Below, in pieces: positions 10,558 through 19,513 of a DNA stretch of 64,000 bases. The translations under genes and the position numbers were made by a program. The stretch's first letter is position 1. Each line of letters opens with the position of its first letter. The notes beneath the pieces were generated by a model. That model was not told the DNA's origin. It saw nothing but the letters and a program-made list of their open reading frames with translations, and did no database searches. Source of the DNA: Kineosporiaceae bacterium (GTDB lineage: Bacteria > Actinomycetota > Actinomycetes > Actinomycetales > Kineosporiaceae); NCBI GenBank assembly GCA_016794595.1, contig JAEUJN010000076.1, positions 62,001 to 126,000 on the forward strand. Reading direction: 5' to 3'.

Positions 10558-11352
10558 ATGCCGCCCACTCCCCCGATCCTGACCGTCGCCGAGCACGCCG
10601 AGGGCCTCGGGGACGCCGTGGCCGTGATCCGGGCCAATGCGGTCGCCGCCGGCCTGGACGCCGTGGTGCCCACCTGCCCGGGCTGGAGCGTCCGTGACCT
10701 GGTCACCCACCTCGGCGTGGTGCACCGCTGGGCGGATGCGGTGCTCACCGGCCGGGTCAGCCCGCCCGCGACCGGCATCGACCAACCCGCCGTCGAGGCC
10801 GAGGCCCGCGCCGCCGCCGACGTGCTCGACTGGCTGGACGACGGGCTGGTCGACCTGGTCAACACCCTGGCCCACTCCCCCGACGACCTCGAGGCCTTCT
10901 TCTTCCTCAGCGACGCCCCACCCGCACGCCAGGCCTGGGCCCGGCGGCAGTGTCACGAGGCGACGGTGCACGCGGTCGATGCCATGTCCGCCCGGCTGCG
11001 GCGCTCGCCGACGGCGGCCGAGACCTGGATCCGGCCCCGGCTGGCCGCCGACGGGATCGACGAGTTGCTCACCGGATTCCTCCCCCGCCGGTCCTCGACG
11101 GTCCGCTCCGAGCAACCGATCAGGGTTGCCGTGCTGCCGGCCGATGTCGAGCAGGCCTGGCTGCTGGACATCGGGCCCGGCCCGGTGGTCGCCACCCGCA
11201 CAGGCACGGACACAGCCGCGGACGTCACCCTGCGGGGCAGCGCGGTCCAGCTCTACCTGGCGCTGTGGAACCGTGGGGAGGAGATCGAGGTCGCAGGGTC
11301 GGACCAGTGGCTGGCCGGCTGGCGCGAGCAGATGCGGGTGCGCTGGAGCTGA
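10558..11352 (+). CDS. Maleylpyruvate isomerase / mycothiol-dependent (DinB-like) family protein
   Basis: A 264-aa protein of the MDMPI family typical of mycothiol producers. The N-terminal half has the conserved VPTCPGWSVRDLVTHLGVVHRW segment and a four-helix DinB-like layout with metal-ligand-type histidines (H in THLG, and H in RRQCHEATVHAVDA around residue 141). The C-terminal domain ends near ALWNRGEEIEV. The exact reaction is unknown; family members isomerise maleylpyruvate or transfer thiols. The ATG has TAGGGT 13 nt upstream, which reuses the stop codon of the kinase gene, so it may be transcribed leaderless as well as by read-through. Confidence 0.82.
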   Translation: MPPTPPILTVAEHAEGLGDAVAVIRANAVAAGLDAVVPTCPGWSVRDLVTHLGVVHRWADAVLTGRVSPPATGIDQPAVEAEARAAADVLDWLDDGLVDLVNTLAHSPDDLEAFFFLSDAPPARQAWARRQCHEATVHAVDAMSARLRRSPTAAETWIRPRLAADGIDELLTGFLPRRSSTVRSEQPIRVAVLPADVEQAWLLDIGPGPVVATRTGTDTAADVTLRGSAVQLYLALWNRGEEIEVAGSDQWLAGWREQMRVRWS

Positions 11353-11386
11353 GTCCCCGAGCGCGCGAGGCGTGGACCGAGACCGG

Positions 11387-12031
11387 TCAGGCTCCCCAGC
11401 CGCTGCTCTGCCGGTTGCTGGCCACCCATGCGGCGGCCTGCGTCCGGCGGCGGAACCCCATCTTGGCCAGCAGGCCGGTCACGTGGTTCTTCACGGTCTT
11501 CTCGGCCAGCCCGAGGCTGGCACCGATCTCTCGGTTGGACAGCCCGTCGCCGATCAGCTCGAGCACCTTCTTCTCGGTCGGGGTCAGCGACTCGGTCGGG
11601 TCGTGGTGGGTGGCCCGGCGCCGGGCCACCGAGCGCTCGTCGAGCAGCACCTTGCCCTGGGCGACCTTGCGCACGACGTCGGCGATCTCGGTGCCCCGAA
11701 CCGTCTTGAGCACGAAGGCGGCTGCCCCGGCGTCGAGGGCCGCCTCGACCGCCTGGTCGTCGTCGAAGGAGGTGAGCACCACGCAGCGAACGTCGGGCTG
11801 GTTCTTGCGCAGCGCCCGGACGACGTCGATGCCCGTGCCGTCGGGCAGTTTCAGGTCGACGATCGCGACGTGGGGGCGTACCGCAGCGGCCCGCCGGACG
11901 GCGTCCACCACCGTGCCGGCCTCGGCCACCACGGTCAGCAGCGGATCGGCGTCCACGACGTCGACCACACCCCGACGGACGATCTCGTGATCGTCGATCA
12001 CCAGCACCCGGACCCGGCTGTCTGCATTCAC
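11387..12031 (-). CDS. DevR/NarL-family response regulator
   Basis: Two-component response regulator of 214 aa. The receiver domain (1-~120) has the acidic pair D13/D14, phospho-acceptor Asp59 in AIVDLKLPDG, Thr in VVLTSFDDD and Lys in FVLKTVRG. The LuxR-type HTH (~150-205) has LTPTEKKVLELIGDGLSNREIG and a recognition helix EKTVKNHVTGLLAKM that matches the DevR pattern. It is the likely partner of the dual-GAF kinase at 8.8-10.5 kb although it lies on the opposite strand. The GTG start has TAGCCT 13 nt upstream and no ribosome-binding site: probably leaderless. Confidence 0.9.
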   Translation of the reverse strand: MNADSRVRVLVIDDHEIVRRGVVDVVDADPLLTVVAEAGTVVDAVRRAAAVRPHVAIVDLKLPDGTGIDVVRALRKNQPDVRCVVLTSFDDDQAVEAALDAGAAAFVLKTVRGTEIADVVRKVAQGKVLLDERSVARRRATHHDPTESLTPTEKKVLELIGDGLSNREIGASLGLAEKTVKNHVTGLLAKMGFRRRTQAAAWVASNRQSSGWGA

Positions 12032-12061
12032 GAGAGTCAGGCTACTCGAGCGCGCAAGGCC

Positions 12062-12967
12062 CTAACGTCGCTGACACCGCGGACAACGGTAGGAGGACCG
12101 GTTCATGAACGCCTCCCGGCGCAGGGGCGTGCCGCAGCGGCGGCAGGGCAGGCCGTCCCGACCGTAGGCGGCCAGCCCGCGCTCGAAGTACCCGGACTCC
12201 CCGTTCACGTTGACGTACAACGCGTCGAAACTCGTCCCGCCCGCCTCCAGGGCCTGCGTCATCACGTCCCGGGCGTGCCCGATCAGCTCGCGCAGCTTGC
12301 CGGCCGAGATCGCCTCCAGCGGCCGGTCGTAGTGCAGCCGAGCTCGCCAGAGCGCCTCGTCGGCGTAGATGTTGCCCACCCCCGAGACCAGCCGCTGGTC
12401 CAGCAACGCCCGCTTCACCGTCGTCCGGCGGGTGCGCAGCCGGCGCACCAGCGCCCCGACGTCCAGGTGGGGGTCCAGGACGTCCCGCGCGATGGGGGCC
12501 ACCTGCGGGGGCACCATCGCCGCCCAGGGGGCGTCCGGCAGCTCCGAGGCGCCGGCGGGCAGGCCGTCGGTGGTGGGGACCAGCGTGGTCGGGGTGAGGC
12601 CGCCGAACATCCGCTGGTCGACGAACCGCAGCTCCCGGTCCTGCCGGTCGGCGGGACCGCCGGACAGGCAGAACCGCACCCGCAGGTGCCGTTCCGGGGC
12701 GGCGCCGGGCGGCTGGAGCAGCAGCTGCCCGCTCATCCCCAGGTGCACCAGCAGGGCGCCGGAGTCCAGCACGAGCCAGCTGAACTTGCCCCGCCGGACG
12801 ACGTCCCGCACCGTCTCGCCGCACAGCCGGGCCGCGAAGTCCTCGGGCCCGGGCAGGTGCGCCCGGACCGGACGCGGGTGGCACACCTCGACCTCGCGCA
12901 CGGTGCAGCCGAGCACCCAGCGCGCCAGACCACGGCGGACCACCTCGACCTCGGGCAGTTCGGGCAC
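12062..12967 (-). CDS. mutM: Formamidopyrimidine-DNA glycosylase
   Basis: Base-excision repair enzyme that removes 8-oxoguanine and formamidopyrimidines and nicks the abasic site. The mature N-terminus [13 protein letters not shown] starts with catalytic Pro and Glu. Lys in VRRGKFSW, the H2TH region with [18 protein letters not shown], and a C-terminal zinc finger [10 protein letters not shown]...YRCPRCQ complete the fold. The protein has 301 aa. The GTG at 12967 is chosen because it places Pro at position 2 and has GAGAGGAAG 8 nt upstream. It lies 37 nt downstream of rnc in the same operon. Confidence 0.95.
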   Translation of the reverse strand: MPELPEVEVVRRGLARWVLGCTVREVEVCHPRPVRAHLPGPEDFAARLCGETVRDVVRRGKFSWLVLDSGALLVHLGMSGQLLLQPPGAAPERHLRVRFCLSGGPADRQDRELRFVDQRMFGGLTPTTLVPTTDGLPAGASELPDAPWAAMVPPQVAPIARDVLDPHLDVGALVRRLRTRRTTVKRALLDQRLVSGVGNIYADEALWRARLHYDRPLEAISAGKLRELIGHARDVMTQALEAGGTSFDALYVNVNGESGYFERGLAAYGRDGLPCRRCGTPLRREAFMNRSSYRCPRCQRR

Positions 12968-13004
12968 CCGGTGACTTCCTCTCGACCCGCTCGACGAGGC
13001 CGGG

Positions 13005-13808
13005 TCAGGACGCCGCGGGCGCGGCCGCTGCCAGCTCGGCCTCGATGGCGGCGAACGCGGCCGAGGCCGCCAGTTGCTCGGCCTCCTTCTTGCTGCGGCC
13101 GCTGCCCGTTCCCCGGGCGAGGCCACCGATCCGCACCGTCGCGTGGAACAGCTTGGCGTGGTCGGGGCCTTCCTCGCCGACCCCGTACTCCGGCACGCCC
13201 AGGCCGTTGTTGGCGGTCAGCTCCTGCAGGCTGGTCTTCCAGTCCAGCGCGGCCCCCCGCAGCGCCGAGTCGCGCAGGTTGTCGTCGACCAGCCGGTGCA
13301 CCACGGCAGCGGCCTGCTCGATCCCGTGGTGCAGGTAGACGGCGCCGATCAGCGCCTCCACCGTGTCGGCGAGGATCGAGGACTTGTCGGCGCCCCCGCT
13401 GGTCTGTTCCCCGCGCCCGAGCAGCAGGTGGGGCCCCAGGCCCAGGTCGCGGCCGACGTCCGCCAGGGCTCGCATGTTGACCACCGCGGCGCGCAGCTTG
13501 GCCAGCTGTCCCTCGGGCAGGTCCGGGTGCGCGCGGTACAGGGTGTCGGTCACGACCAGTCCCAGCACGGCGTCCCCGAGGAACTCCAGCCGTTCGTTGG
13601 TCGGCAGGCCGCCGTTCTCGTAGGCGTACGAGCGATGGGTCAGGGCGAGGACCAGCAGGTCCTCGGGCAGCGTGATCCCGAGTCGGGACTGGAGTGCCAC
13701 GCGATCGTCGGCGGCATCGTCGGCGGCCACCTCACCGGCCGCCTCCTGGCCGGCAGCCCCGTCGGCGCCAGGGTCGACTCCGGCTCCGGCGACGGCGTCC
13801 CGACTCAT
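13005..13808 (-). CDS. rnc: Ribonuclease III
   Basis: Double-strand-specific endoribonuclease that processes rRNA and structured mRNAs. The signature [14 protein letters not shown] holds the metal-binding Glu/Asp; the second acidic site is in [13 protein letters not shown]; a C-terminal double-stranded RNA-binding domain has [14 protein letters not shown]. The ATG at 13808 has GGAGGG upstream and gives 267 aa with an acidic/Ala-rich N-terminal extension of ~35 residues before the catalytic domain. It follows rpmF by 16 nt and precedes mutM. Confidence 0.95.
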   Translation of the reverse strand: MSRDAVAGAGVDPGADGAAGQEAAGEVAADDAADDRVALQSRLGITLPEDLLVLALTHRSYAYENGGLPTNERLEFLGDAVLGLVVTDTLYRAHPDLPEGQLAKLRAAVVNMRALADVGRDLGLGPHLLLGRGEQTSGGADKSSILADTVEALIGAVYLHHGIEQAAAVVHRLVDDNLRDSALRGAALDWKTSLQELTANNGLGVPEYGVGEEGPDHAKLFHATVRIGGLARGTGSGRSKKEAEQLAASAAFAAIEAELAAAAPAAS

Positions 13809-13824
13809 GCGGCCCTCCGGCGAC

Positions 13825-14028
13825 TCAGAGGTCCTTGACCTTGCGGCCCTTGTACTCGAGGTAGAGCGGGGTCCCGGCGGAGTCGCTGACCACTCGCGCC
13901 TGGTGCGGGCGGGAGTAGCTGACCTGGCCACCCTCGACGGTGGTGGTCAGGGTGGTGGCGGTCGCCTTCCACTGCGAGCGGCGGGACCGCGTGTTGCTGC
14001 GGGACATCTTCCGCTTGGGGACGGCCAC
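13825..14028 (-). CDS. rpmF: Ribosomal protein bL32, zinc-free form
   Basis: Ribosomal large-subunit protein of 67 aa. The N-terminus [14 protein letters not shown] is canonical for L32. The usual two CxxC pairs of the zinc ribbon are absent; the C-terminal half is instead [18 protein letters not shown] followed by a basic tail. This is the cysteine-less form of L32. The GTG start has GGAGA upstream. The gene lies in the conserved yceD-rpmF-rnc arrangement. Confidence 0.94.
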   Translation of the reverse strand: MAVPKRKMSRSNTRSRRSQWKATATTLTTTVEGGQVSYSRPHQARVVSDSAGTPLYLEYKGRKVKDL

Positions 14029-14074
14029 GGGACTTCTCCTTCGTCGGGTGCTGCTCTGGAGTGGTACTCGGTGA

Positions 14075-14710
14075 TCAGTCGGTCTCGAGCCGGCTCAGCG
14101 CCTCCCAGCGCGAGTCGATGCTCTCGTGCCGATGGTCCGGGTCGTCCGCCAGGTGTGCACCGCACTCGGAACACAGGCCTGGGCAGTCCTCCCGGCACAA
14201 CGGCTGGTACGGCAGTGCGGGCACCACCGTGTCGCGCAGTGACGGTTCCAGGTCGATCAGCTCGTCCTGGAGCTCGCGCACCTCGTCGTCCTCGTCACCC
14301 TCCTCGGTCCGGCGACCGGGGTAGGCGTACAGCTCCTGGACGTCGGCGACCACCGGGTGCTCGACGTCGTCCAGGCACCGCACACACTCCCCGCGGGCCG
14401 TGCCGCGGACGGAGCCGGTCACCAGCACCCCCTCCAGCACCGCTTCCAGCCGCAGTTCGAGCTGGAGGTCACTGCCGGTGGGGACCCCGATCACCTCGGT
14501 TCCCAGATCGGCCGGAGCCGGGACGACGCGGGAGACCTTCCGCATGGTTCCGGGGCGGTGACCCAGCTCTCGGGTGTCGAGCACGAGCGGGGACCGCGGG
14601 TCCGGGCGGATGGTGCACCTTCCTCGACGTGGCTTCGGACGATCTCGGCACGCCGCAGGGCGGCGTGGGCCGACGGGCAAGGCTACCTCGACCGGCTCAC
14701 CAGGATCCAA
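14075..14710 (-). CDS. YceD/DUF177 family protein (start uncertain)
   Basis: A member of the YceD family that accompanies rpmF in most bacteria and has been linked to 23S rRNA/ribosome maturation. The conserved core starts at [11 protein letters not shown] and includes [13 protein letters not shown], the acidic loop [15 protein letters not shown] and the Cys motif [16 protein letters not shown]. The first in-frame start is a TTG at 14710 that would add ~33 Pro/Arg-rich residues unlike the family. A strong site GAGGAAGG is placed 6 nt before an ATC codon at 14611, exactly where the family normally begins. The next canonical start is a GTG at 14584. The true start is therefore open; the C-terminus is secure. 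Confidence 0.85.
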   Translation of the reverse strand: MDPGEPVEVALPVGPRRPAACRDRPKPRRGRCTIRPDPRSPLVLDTRELGHRPGTMRKVSRVVPAPADLGTEVIGVPTGSDLQLELRLEAVLEGVLVTGSVRGTARGECVRCLDDVEHPVVADVQELYAYPGRRTEEGDEDDEVRELQDELIDLEPSLRDTVVPALPYQPLCREDCPGLCSECGAHLADDPDHRHESIDSRWEALSRLETD

Positions 14711-14727
14711 TCGCGGCCCGGGGTGGG

Positions 14728-15246
14728 TCAGCCCCGCCGCTGGACCAGCCGGTCGCGGACGAGGTCCGGTACCAGTCCGGTGACGTCGCCCCCCAGCGCT
14801 GCCACCTCCTTGACCAGCGAGGACGACACGTGTTCCAGCCGGGGGTCACCCGGCAGGAACACCGTCTCGAGGCCGGTCAGGTGCCGGTTCATCAGGGCCA
14901 TGGGCAGCTCGTAGGCGAAGTCGGTCCCCGACCGCAGTCCCTTGACCACGGCCGCCGCACCGACCGCTCGGCAGAAGTCCACCAAGAGGGCCCCGGAGAC
15001 CTCGGCGATCCGCACCCGGGGCGTCGCGTCCAGGCAGGCCTCGAGCAGCTCGATCCGCTCCGCCGGGGTGAACGTGCCGGGCTTGGCCGGGTTGGTCAGA
15101 ATGGCGACGATCACCTCGTCGAACAGCTCCGCCGCCCGGTGGACGACGTCCAGGTGGCCGTTCGTCACCGGGTCGTAGCTGCCGGGGCAGACGCAGCGCC
15201 GGATCACCCCGGGGTCGGGTTCGCCCTCCCCGGCCGCCATGGTCAT
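14728..15246 (-). CDS. coaD: Pantetheine-phosphate adenylyltransferase
   Basis: Penultimate enzyme of coenzyme A synthesis, joining ATP and 4'-phosphopantetheine. The 172-aa protein has the nucleotidyltransferase motif GSYDPVTNGHLDVV and the later VSSSLVKEVAALGGDV. The ATG at 15246 is preceded by TAGCGT 13 nt upstream (15259-15254), which reuses the rsmD stop codon as its first three bases, and has no good ribosome-binding site. It could be transcribed leaderless as well as with rsmD. Confidence 0.95.
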   Translation of the reverse strand: MTMAAGEGEPDPGVIRRCVCPGSYDPVTNGHLDVVHRAAELFDEVIVAILTNPAKPGTFTPAERIELLEACLDATPRVRIAEVSGALLVDFCRAVGAAAVVKGLRSGTDFAYELPMALMNRHLTGLETVFLPGDPRLEHVSSSLVKEVAALGGDVTGLVPDLVRDRLVQRRG

Positions 15247-15256
15247 GTCGGGCACG

Positions 15257-15838
15257 CTACCCGCTCTCCTCGGGCCGCAACACGGCAAACCAGAGCGCGG
15301 TCTCGCCGTGCCGGCGCACGTCCGAGCGCGCGAGCCGGTCCGGCCAGCGCGGTTCGGGGCTGCGCGCGCTGCGTTCGACGACGATCAGCCCGTCGGGGGC
15401 CAGCCACCGGGCGGCCACCGCCTCCAGGATGTCGCCCAGCTCACCCTGACCCAGGGCGTACGGCGGGTCGATGAACACCACGTCGGCCGGTGACCCGGCC
15501 AGGAACGGCGGATTGCCGGCGAGGAACCTCTGCACCGAGGCCAGCACGACCCGCACCGCGCTCAGCCCGAGCACGGTGGCGTTGCGCCGGGCCACCGCCG
15601 CGGCGCCCCGCGCGGAATCCACCAGGACGACCTCGCAGGCCCCCCGGCTGGCCGCCTCCAGCCCCAGAGCGCCCGATCCGGCGAACAGGTCCAGCACCTT
15701 GGCCCCGCGCAGCACCTGCCGGGCGTCCAGACCCGAGAACAGTGCCTCCCGCACCCGGTCGCTGGTGGGTCGGGTCAGGTCCCCCTTGGGGACCTCGATC
15801 CGTCGGCCACCGGCTGTCCCGGCGATGATGCGCGCCAT
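15257..15838 (-). CDS. rsmD: 16S rRNA (guanine966-N2)-methyltransferase
   Basis: S-adenosylmethionine-dependent methyltransferase acting on 16S rRNA. The 193-aa protein starts [17 protein letters not shown], then [15 protein letters not shown], motif [16 protein letters not shown] and catalytic DPPYALGQ. All are family hallmarks. Another in-frame ATG lies 12 codons upstream; 15838 is chosen because it gives the standard N-terminus. It forms an operon with coaD, whose start is 11 nt past this stop. Confidence 0.93.
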   Translation of the reverse strand: MARIIAGTAGGRRIEVPKGDLTRPTSDRVREALFSGLDARQVLRGAKVLDLFAGSGALGLEAASRGACEVVLVDSARGAAAVARRNATVLGLSAVRVVLASVQRFLAGNPPFLAGSPADVVFIDPPYALGQGELGDILEAVAARWLAPDGLIVVERSARSPEPRWPDRLARSDVRRHGETALWFAVLRPEESG

Positions 15839-15916
15839 CGGGGCATTGTCCCGCCGCTGACCGGCGTGGGGCATCGTCAGGGCCTTGAAGGGTCAACCCG
15901 GTGCGCCGAGCTGACG

Positions 15917-17245
15917 ATGTCCCGCATGACAGAGGCGTCCCGCACCTGGTTGCCCCGGGGTTCACAGATGACTGCGGCCTCCTGGCAGGCGCGACACCGC
16001 ATCCTGACCTGGTTCCTGTGGGCCGAGGTCCCGGTGCTGGTCCTGGTCGGGCTACTGGGCCCGACGGGACCTGCCGAGGCACTGCTGTTGCCGATGACGG
16101 TCGCGGTGTTCGGCGTCCTGGCCCGGGTGAGCCGGTCTCGCGATCTGCAGGCCCGGTGGACCGGCCTCGGCCTGATCGCCGGTTCCTTTCTCGGGATCGA
16201 GCTGTCCGGCGGACAAGTGCACGCGCACCTGTTCATCCTGTCGGCGATCGCTCTGGTGGCCCTCTACCAGCAGTGGGGCCCGCTGCTGCTCACCGTGGGT
16301 GCAGTCGTGCTGCACCACCTCACCCTGGGCCTGATGGCCCCCGAGCGGGTGTTCGCCATGACGACCGGCGGTGCGCACACCACCGAGCACCTGCCGTTCC
16401 TCACGGTGCTGGTGATGGTGCTGGTCCACGCCGTCGCGGTCGTGCTCGAGGTGGCCGGGATCCTGCTGCTCTGGCACTTCGCCGAGGCGGCCGAGCGCGA
16501 GACCGATCAGCTCCGCCGCCAGCGAGAGCTCGAGCGCGAGGCCGACCAGGCCGCGCGCTCACAGGCCGACCAGGCCGTCAGCCAGGCCGAACACCAGCGG
16601 GTCGAGCGCGCCGCCCAGGCCAGGCGGGCGGTGGGCGACCGGGCGGGCCGGCTGCAGGACCGGGTGGACGACGCCACTCGCGCCGTGGCCGCGCTCGAGG
16701 AGCAGGCCGAGGTGCTGCGCCGCACGATCGCCGACGTCGCCCAGCGCTGCCAGCAGGCCGCCGAGACCGCCGGCAACGGTGAACGCACGGCCGCGGTGGC
16801 GGCCGAGGAGGTGCGCCGGCTGGAGCGGGCCATGGGCGAGATCTCCGAGGTCAACCAGATGATCGCCCAATTGGCGGGCCAGACGAACCTGCTCAGCCTG
16901 AACGCCACCATCGAGGCGGCCCGGGCGGGCGAGCTGGGCAAGGGCTTCGCGGTGGTGGCGCAGGAGGTCAAGGGGTTGGCCACCGAGACCGCCGCCTCGG
17001 CCGACAAGGTCAGCGGCGTCATCGGCACCGTGGTGGAGGAGACGGAGCGGGTCGCCCGCAGTTTCGCCACCACCAGCGCCCTGGTCGGGGACATCCACCG
17101 GGCGCAGAACGAGATCGCCGAGTCGGTCGACCAGCAGTCCCAGGTGCTCGCCGCGGTCACCGAGCAGACGTCGGCGGTCACCGCTGCCGCCCGGGACATC
17201 AGCGCGGGCCTGACCGAGCTGGCCGACCTGGCCGGGCGGGACTGA
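15917..17245 (+). CDS. Methyl-accepting chemotaxis-type signal transducer with multi-helix membrane sensor
   Basis: Membrane receptor of 442 aa. Residues ~20-190 form about six hydrophobic helices rather than a periplasmic ligand domain. The segment includes [18 protein letters not shown] and [10 protein letters not shown], so histidines lie in or near the membrane; similar His-containing sensor regions occur, from memory, in actinobacterial GGDEF and MCP proteins. A coiled coil and the cytoplasmic signalling hairpin follow, with the near-invariant tip [18 protein letters not shown] and [13 protein letters not shown]. No HAMP domain is evident and no che or flagellar genes lie nearby. Start 15917 is one of several close ATGs. 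Confidence 0.85.
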   Translation: MSRMTEASRTWLPRGSQMTAASWQARHRILTWFLWAEVPVLVLVGLLGPTGPAEALLLPMTVAVFGVLARVSRSRDLQARWTGLGLIAGSFLGIELSGGQVHAHLFILSAIALVALYQQWGPLLLTVGAVVLHHLTLGLMAPERVFAMTTGGAHTTEHLPFLTVLVMVLVHAVAVVLEVAGILLLWHFAEAAERETDQLRRQRELEREADQAARSQADQAVSQAEHQRVERAAQARRAVGDRAGRLQDRVDDATRAVAALEEQAEVLRRTIADVAQRCQQAAETAGNGERTAAVAAEEVRRLERAMGEISEVNQMIAQLAGQTNLLSLNATIEAARAGELGKGFAVVAQEVKGLATETAASADKVSGVIGTVVEETERVARSFATTSALVGDIHRAQNEIAESVDQQSQVLAAVTEQTSAVTAAARDISAGLTELADLAGRD

Positions 17246-17263
17246 GACCGGCCCGATCCGGGA

Positions 17264-19492
17264 TCAGGCGCGGTCGAGATAGGCCTCGCGGTCGGCGTCC
17301 AGCAGTTCCTCCAGCACCTCGGCCAGCGCCGGGTGGCCGGTCAGCCCCGGGTCGACCCGCACCAGCTCGGTCGCCTCCGCCCGGGCGTCGATGATCATGT
17401 CCTCGTCCCGCAGCACCCGCAGCGTGCGCAACGAGGACCTGCTCCCCGACTGGGCCGCGCCCAGGACGTCGCCCTCGCGACGCAGGTCCAGATCGGCGCG
17501 CGCCAGGGCGAACCCGTCACGCACCCGGGCGACCACCTCCACCCGCAGCCGGGCCGGGGTGCCCTCGGCGGCGTCGGTGACCAGCAGGCAGACCCCCGGC
17601 GCGCTGCCCCGGCCCACCCGGCCACGCAGCTGGTGCAGCTGGCTCGTGCCGAACCGGTCCGCGTCCAGCACCACCATGGCGGTGGCATTGGGCACGTCGA
17701 CCCCGACCTCGACCACGGTGGTCGCGACCAGCACGTCGATCCTCCCGGCCGCGAAGTCCTGCATCACGCTCTCGCGCTGCTCCACCGGCATCCGGCCGTG
17801 CAGTGCCTCGATCCTCAGGCCGTCCACGGCAGGCGTCGTGGCCAGCTCCTCGATCACCTCGTGGACGGCGCGCAGCGCGCGAGCGGGAGCCGGCTCGGTG
17901 AGGTCGAACAGCGCCTCCAGCTGCTCGGCGGATCCGTCGGAGTCCTCCAGCGGGGCCGGCCGGCCTCGCCCGGTGGGGCCGGCGGGGCCGGCCGGCTCCG
18001 CGTCGATCCGAGGGCAGACCACATAGGCCTGGTGGCCCGCCTCGACCTCCTCCCGGATCCGTGCCCAGATGCGCTGGTACCAATCGGGTCTGGTGGCCAG
18101 GTCGACCACGTGAGTGGCCACCTCGGCTCGCCCGGCGGGCACCTCGACCAGCACCGAGGTCTCGAGGTCGCCGAACACCGTCATGGCCACCGTCCGGGGG
18201 ATCGGCGTGGCCGTCATCACCAGCAGGTGCGGACTCTGGCGTCCCTTGTCCCGCAACACGTCCCGCTGCTCGACCCCGAACCTGTGCTGCTCGTCCACCA
18301 CCACCAGCGACAGGTCGGCGAAGGTGACCTTGTCCTGCAACAGCGCGTGGGTGCCGACCACGATCCCGGCCTCGCCGGAGGCGATCTGCAGCAGCGCCCG
18401 GCGACGGGCGGCGGTGGACATCGAGCCGGTCAGCAGCACCACCCGGGTCGCCTTCTCACCGCCCAGCAACCCCCCCTGGCCGATCTCGCCCAGCAGGGCC
18501 GTGATCGAGCGGAAGTGCTGGGCCGCAAGCACTTCCGTGGGTGCCAACAGTGCCGCCTGACCGCCGGTGTCCACCACGGTCAGCATCGCCCGCAGCGCCA
18601 CCACGGTCTTGCCGGAGCCCACCTCGCCCTGCAGCAGCCGGTGCATCGGGTGGGAGCGGGACAGGTCCTCGGTGATCTGGTCGCACACCTGCACCTGGCC
18701 CTGGGTCAAGGTGAACGGCAGCGCCAGGTCGAAGGCGTCCAGCAGGCCGCCGGGAACGACCGGGCGCGGGGTGGCGGGGAACATCGTGGCCTCGAACCGC
18801 CGCCGGGCCAGGGCGACCTGGAGGACGAAGGCCTCCTCGTAGACGAAGCGTTCCCTGGCGTGCAGGCCGGCCGCCTCCGTGAGCGGCTGGTGCACGGTGC
18901 GGAACGCCTCCCCCAGCTCCAGCAGGCTCAACCGCCCGCGAACGGCCTCGGGCAGCGGGTCCTGCACCGGGCCGAGGATGCCCAGGACCGTGGCCACGCT
19001 CTTGCGGATGGTCACCTGCTCCACCGCGGCCACCGAGGGGTAGACGGGGATGGGACGCTCGACCTCCTCCTCCGAGATCTCCTGCTGCAGCGGCGTCCAC
19101 TTGGGGTGGGTCAGCTGCAACTGGTCACGGAAGCGTTCCACCCTGCCGGAGAAGAGCATCCGGGTGCCCACCGCGAACCGTGACCGCAGGCGGTGGCCCT
19201 GGAAGAACGTCATCGGCAGCCGGTCCTCGCCATCGGTGACCACCACCTTGAGCAGGTGACCGGCGCGCCGCCGCATCGGCACCAGGTCGGCACTGACCAC
19301 CTCGGCCACCAGCGAGACGTCCATACCCTCGGGCAGGTGACGGATCGTCGTCAGCTGCCCGTAGCGCTCGTAGCGGCGCGGCAGGTGCCGCACCAGTTGC
19401 CCGACCGTGTGCAGGCCCAGGTGGCGCGCCAGCGAATCGGCCGTGCGCGCGCCGAGCACCGCCCCCAGGGGATGGGACAGGGTCAGGGACAT
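17264..19492 (-). CDS. recG: ATP-dependent DNA helicase RecG
   Basis: Superfamily 2 helicase that remodels stalled forks and branched DNA. The 742-aa protein has the N-terminal wedge/OB domain (VVVTDGEDRLPMTFFQGH), motif I GEVGSGKTVVA, DEQHRFG as the DEAH-type box, motif III VMTATPIPRT, and motifs V-VI VVEVGVDVPNAT and QLRGRVGRG. A low-complexity Gly/Pro insertion (GPAGPTGRGRPAP) sits between the helicase lobes. A ribosome-binding site GGGAGG precedes the ATG. Confidence 0.96.
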   Translation of the reverse strand: MSLTLSHPLGAVLGARTADSLARHLGLHTVGQLVRHLPRRYERYGQLTTIRHLPEGMDVSLVAEVVSADLVPMRRRAGHLLKVVVTDGEDRLPMTFFQGHRLRSRFAVGTRMLFSGRVERFRDQLQLTHPKWTPLQQEISEEEVERPIPVYPSVAAVEQVTIRKSVATVLGILGPVQDPLPEAVRGRLSLLELGEAFRTVHQPLTEAAGLHARERFVYEEAFVLQVALARRRFEATMFPATPRPVVPGGLLDAFDLALPFTLTQGQVQVCDQITEDLSRSHPMHRLLQGEVGSGKTVVALRAMLTVVDTGGQAALLAPTEVLAAQHFRSITALLGEIGQGGLLGGEKATRVVLLTGSMSTAARRRALLQIASGEAGIVVGTHALLQDKVTFADLSLVVVDEQHRFGVEQRDVLRDKGRQSPHLLVMTATPIPRTVAMTVFGDLETSVLVEVPAGRAEVATHVVDLATRPDWYQRIWARIREEVEAGHQAYVVCPRIDAEPAGPAGPTGRGRPAPLEDSDGSAEQLEALFDLTEPAPARALRAVHEVIEELATTPAVDGLRIEALHGRMPVEQRESVMQDFAAGRIDVLVATTVVEVGVDVPNATAMVVLDADRFGTSQLHQLRGRVGRGSAPGVCLLVTDAAEGTPARLRVEVVARVRDGFALARADLDLRREGDVLGAAQSGSRSSLRTLRVLRDEDMIIDARAEATELVRVDPGLTGHPALAEVLEELLDADREAYLDRA

Positions 19493-19513
19493 CCTCGATC
19501 CTCCCCCGGCACG

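Noticed and set aside
5940-10865. A 1641-codon open frame on the minus strand, and other very long frames opposite real genes (60-2300, 10637-13480, 17333-19183, 19193-21433)
   Set aside because: They are antisense to clear genes (smc, cydDC and the kinase, mutM and neighbours, recG, the DAK2 gene), consist of Gly/Pro/Arg/His-rich low-complexity sequence and show no domain. They are artefacts of high GC, which suppresses stop codons.
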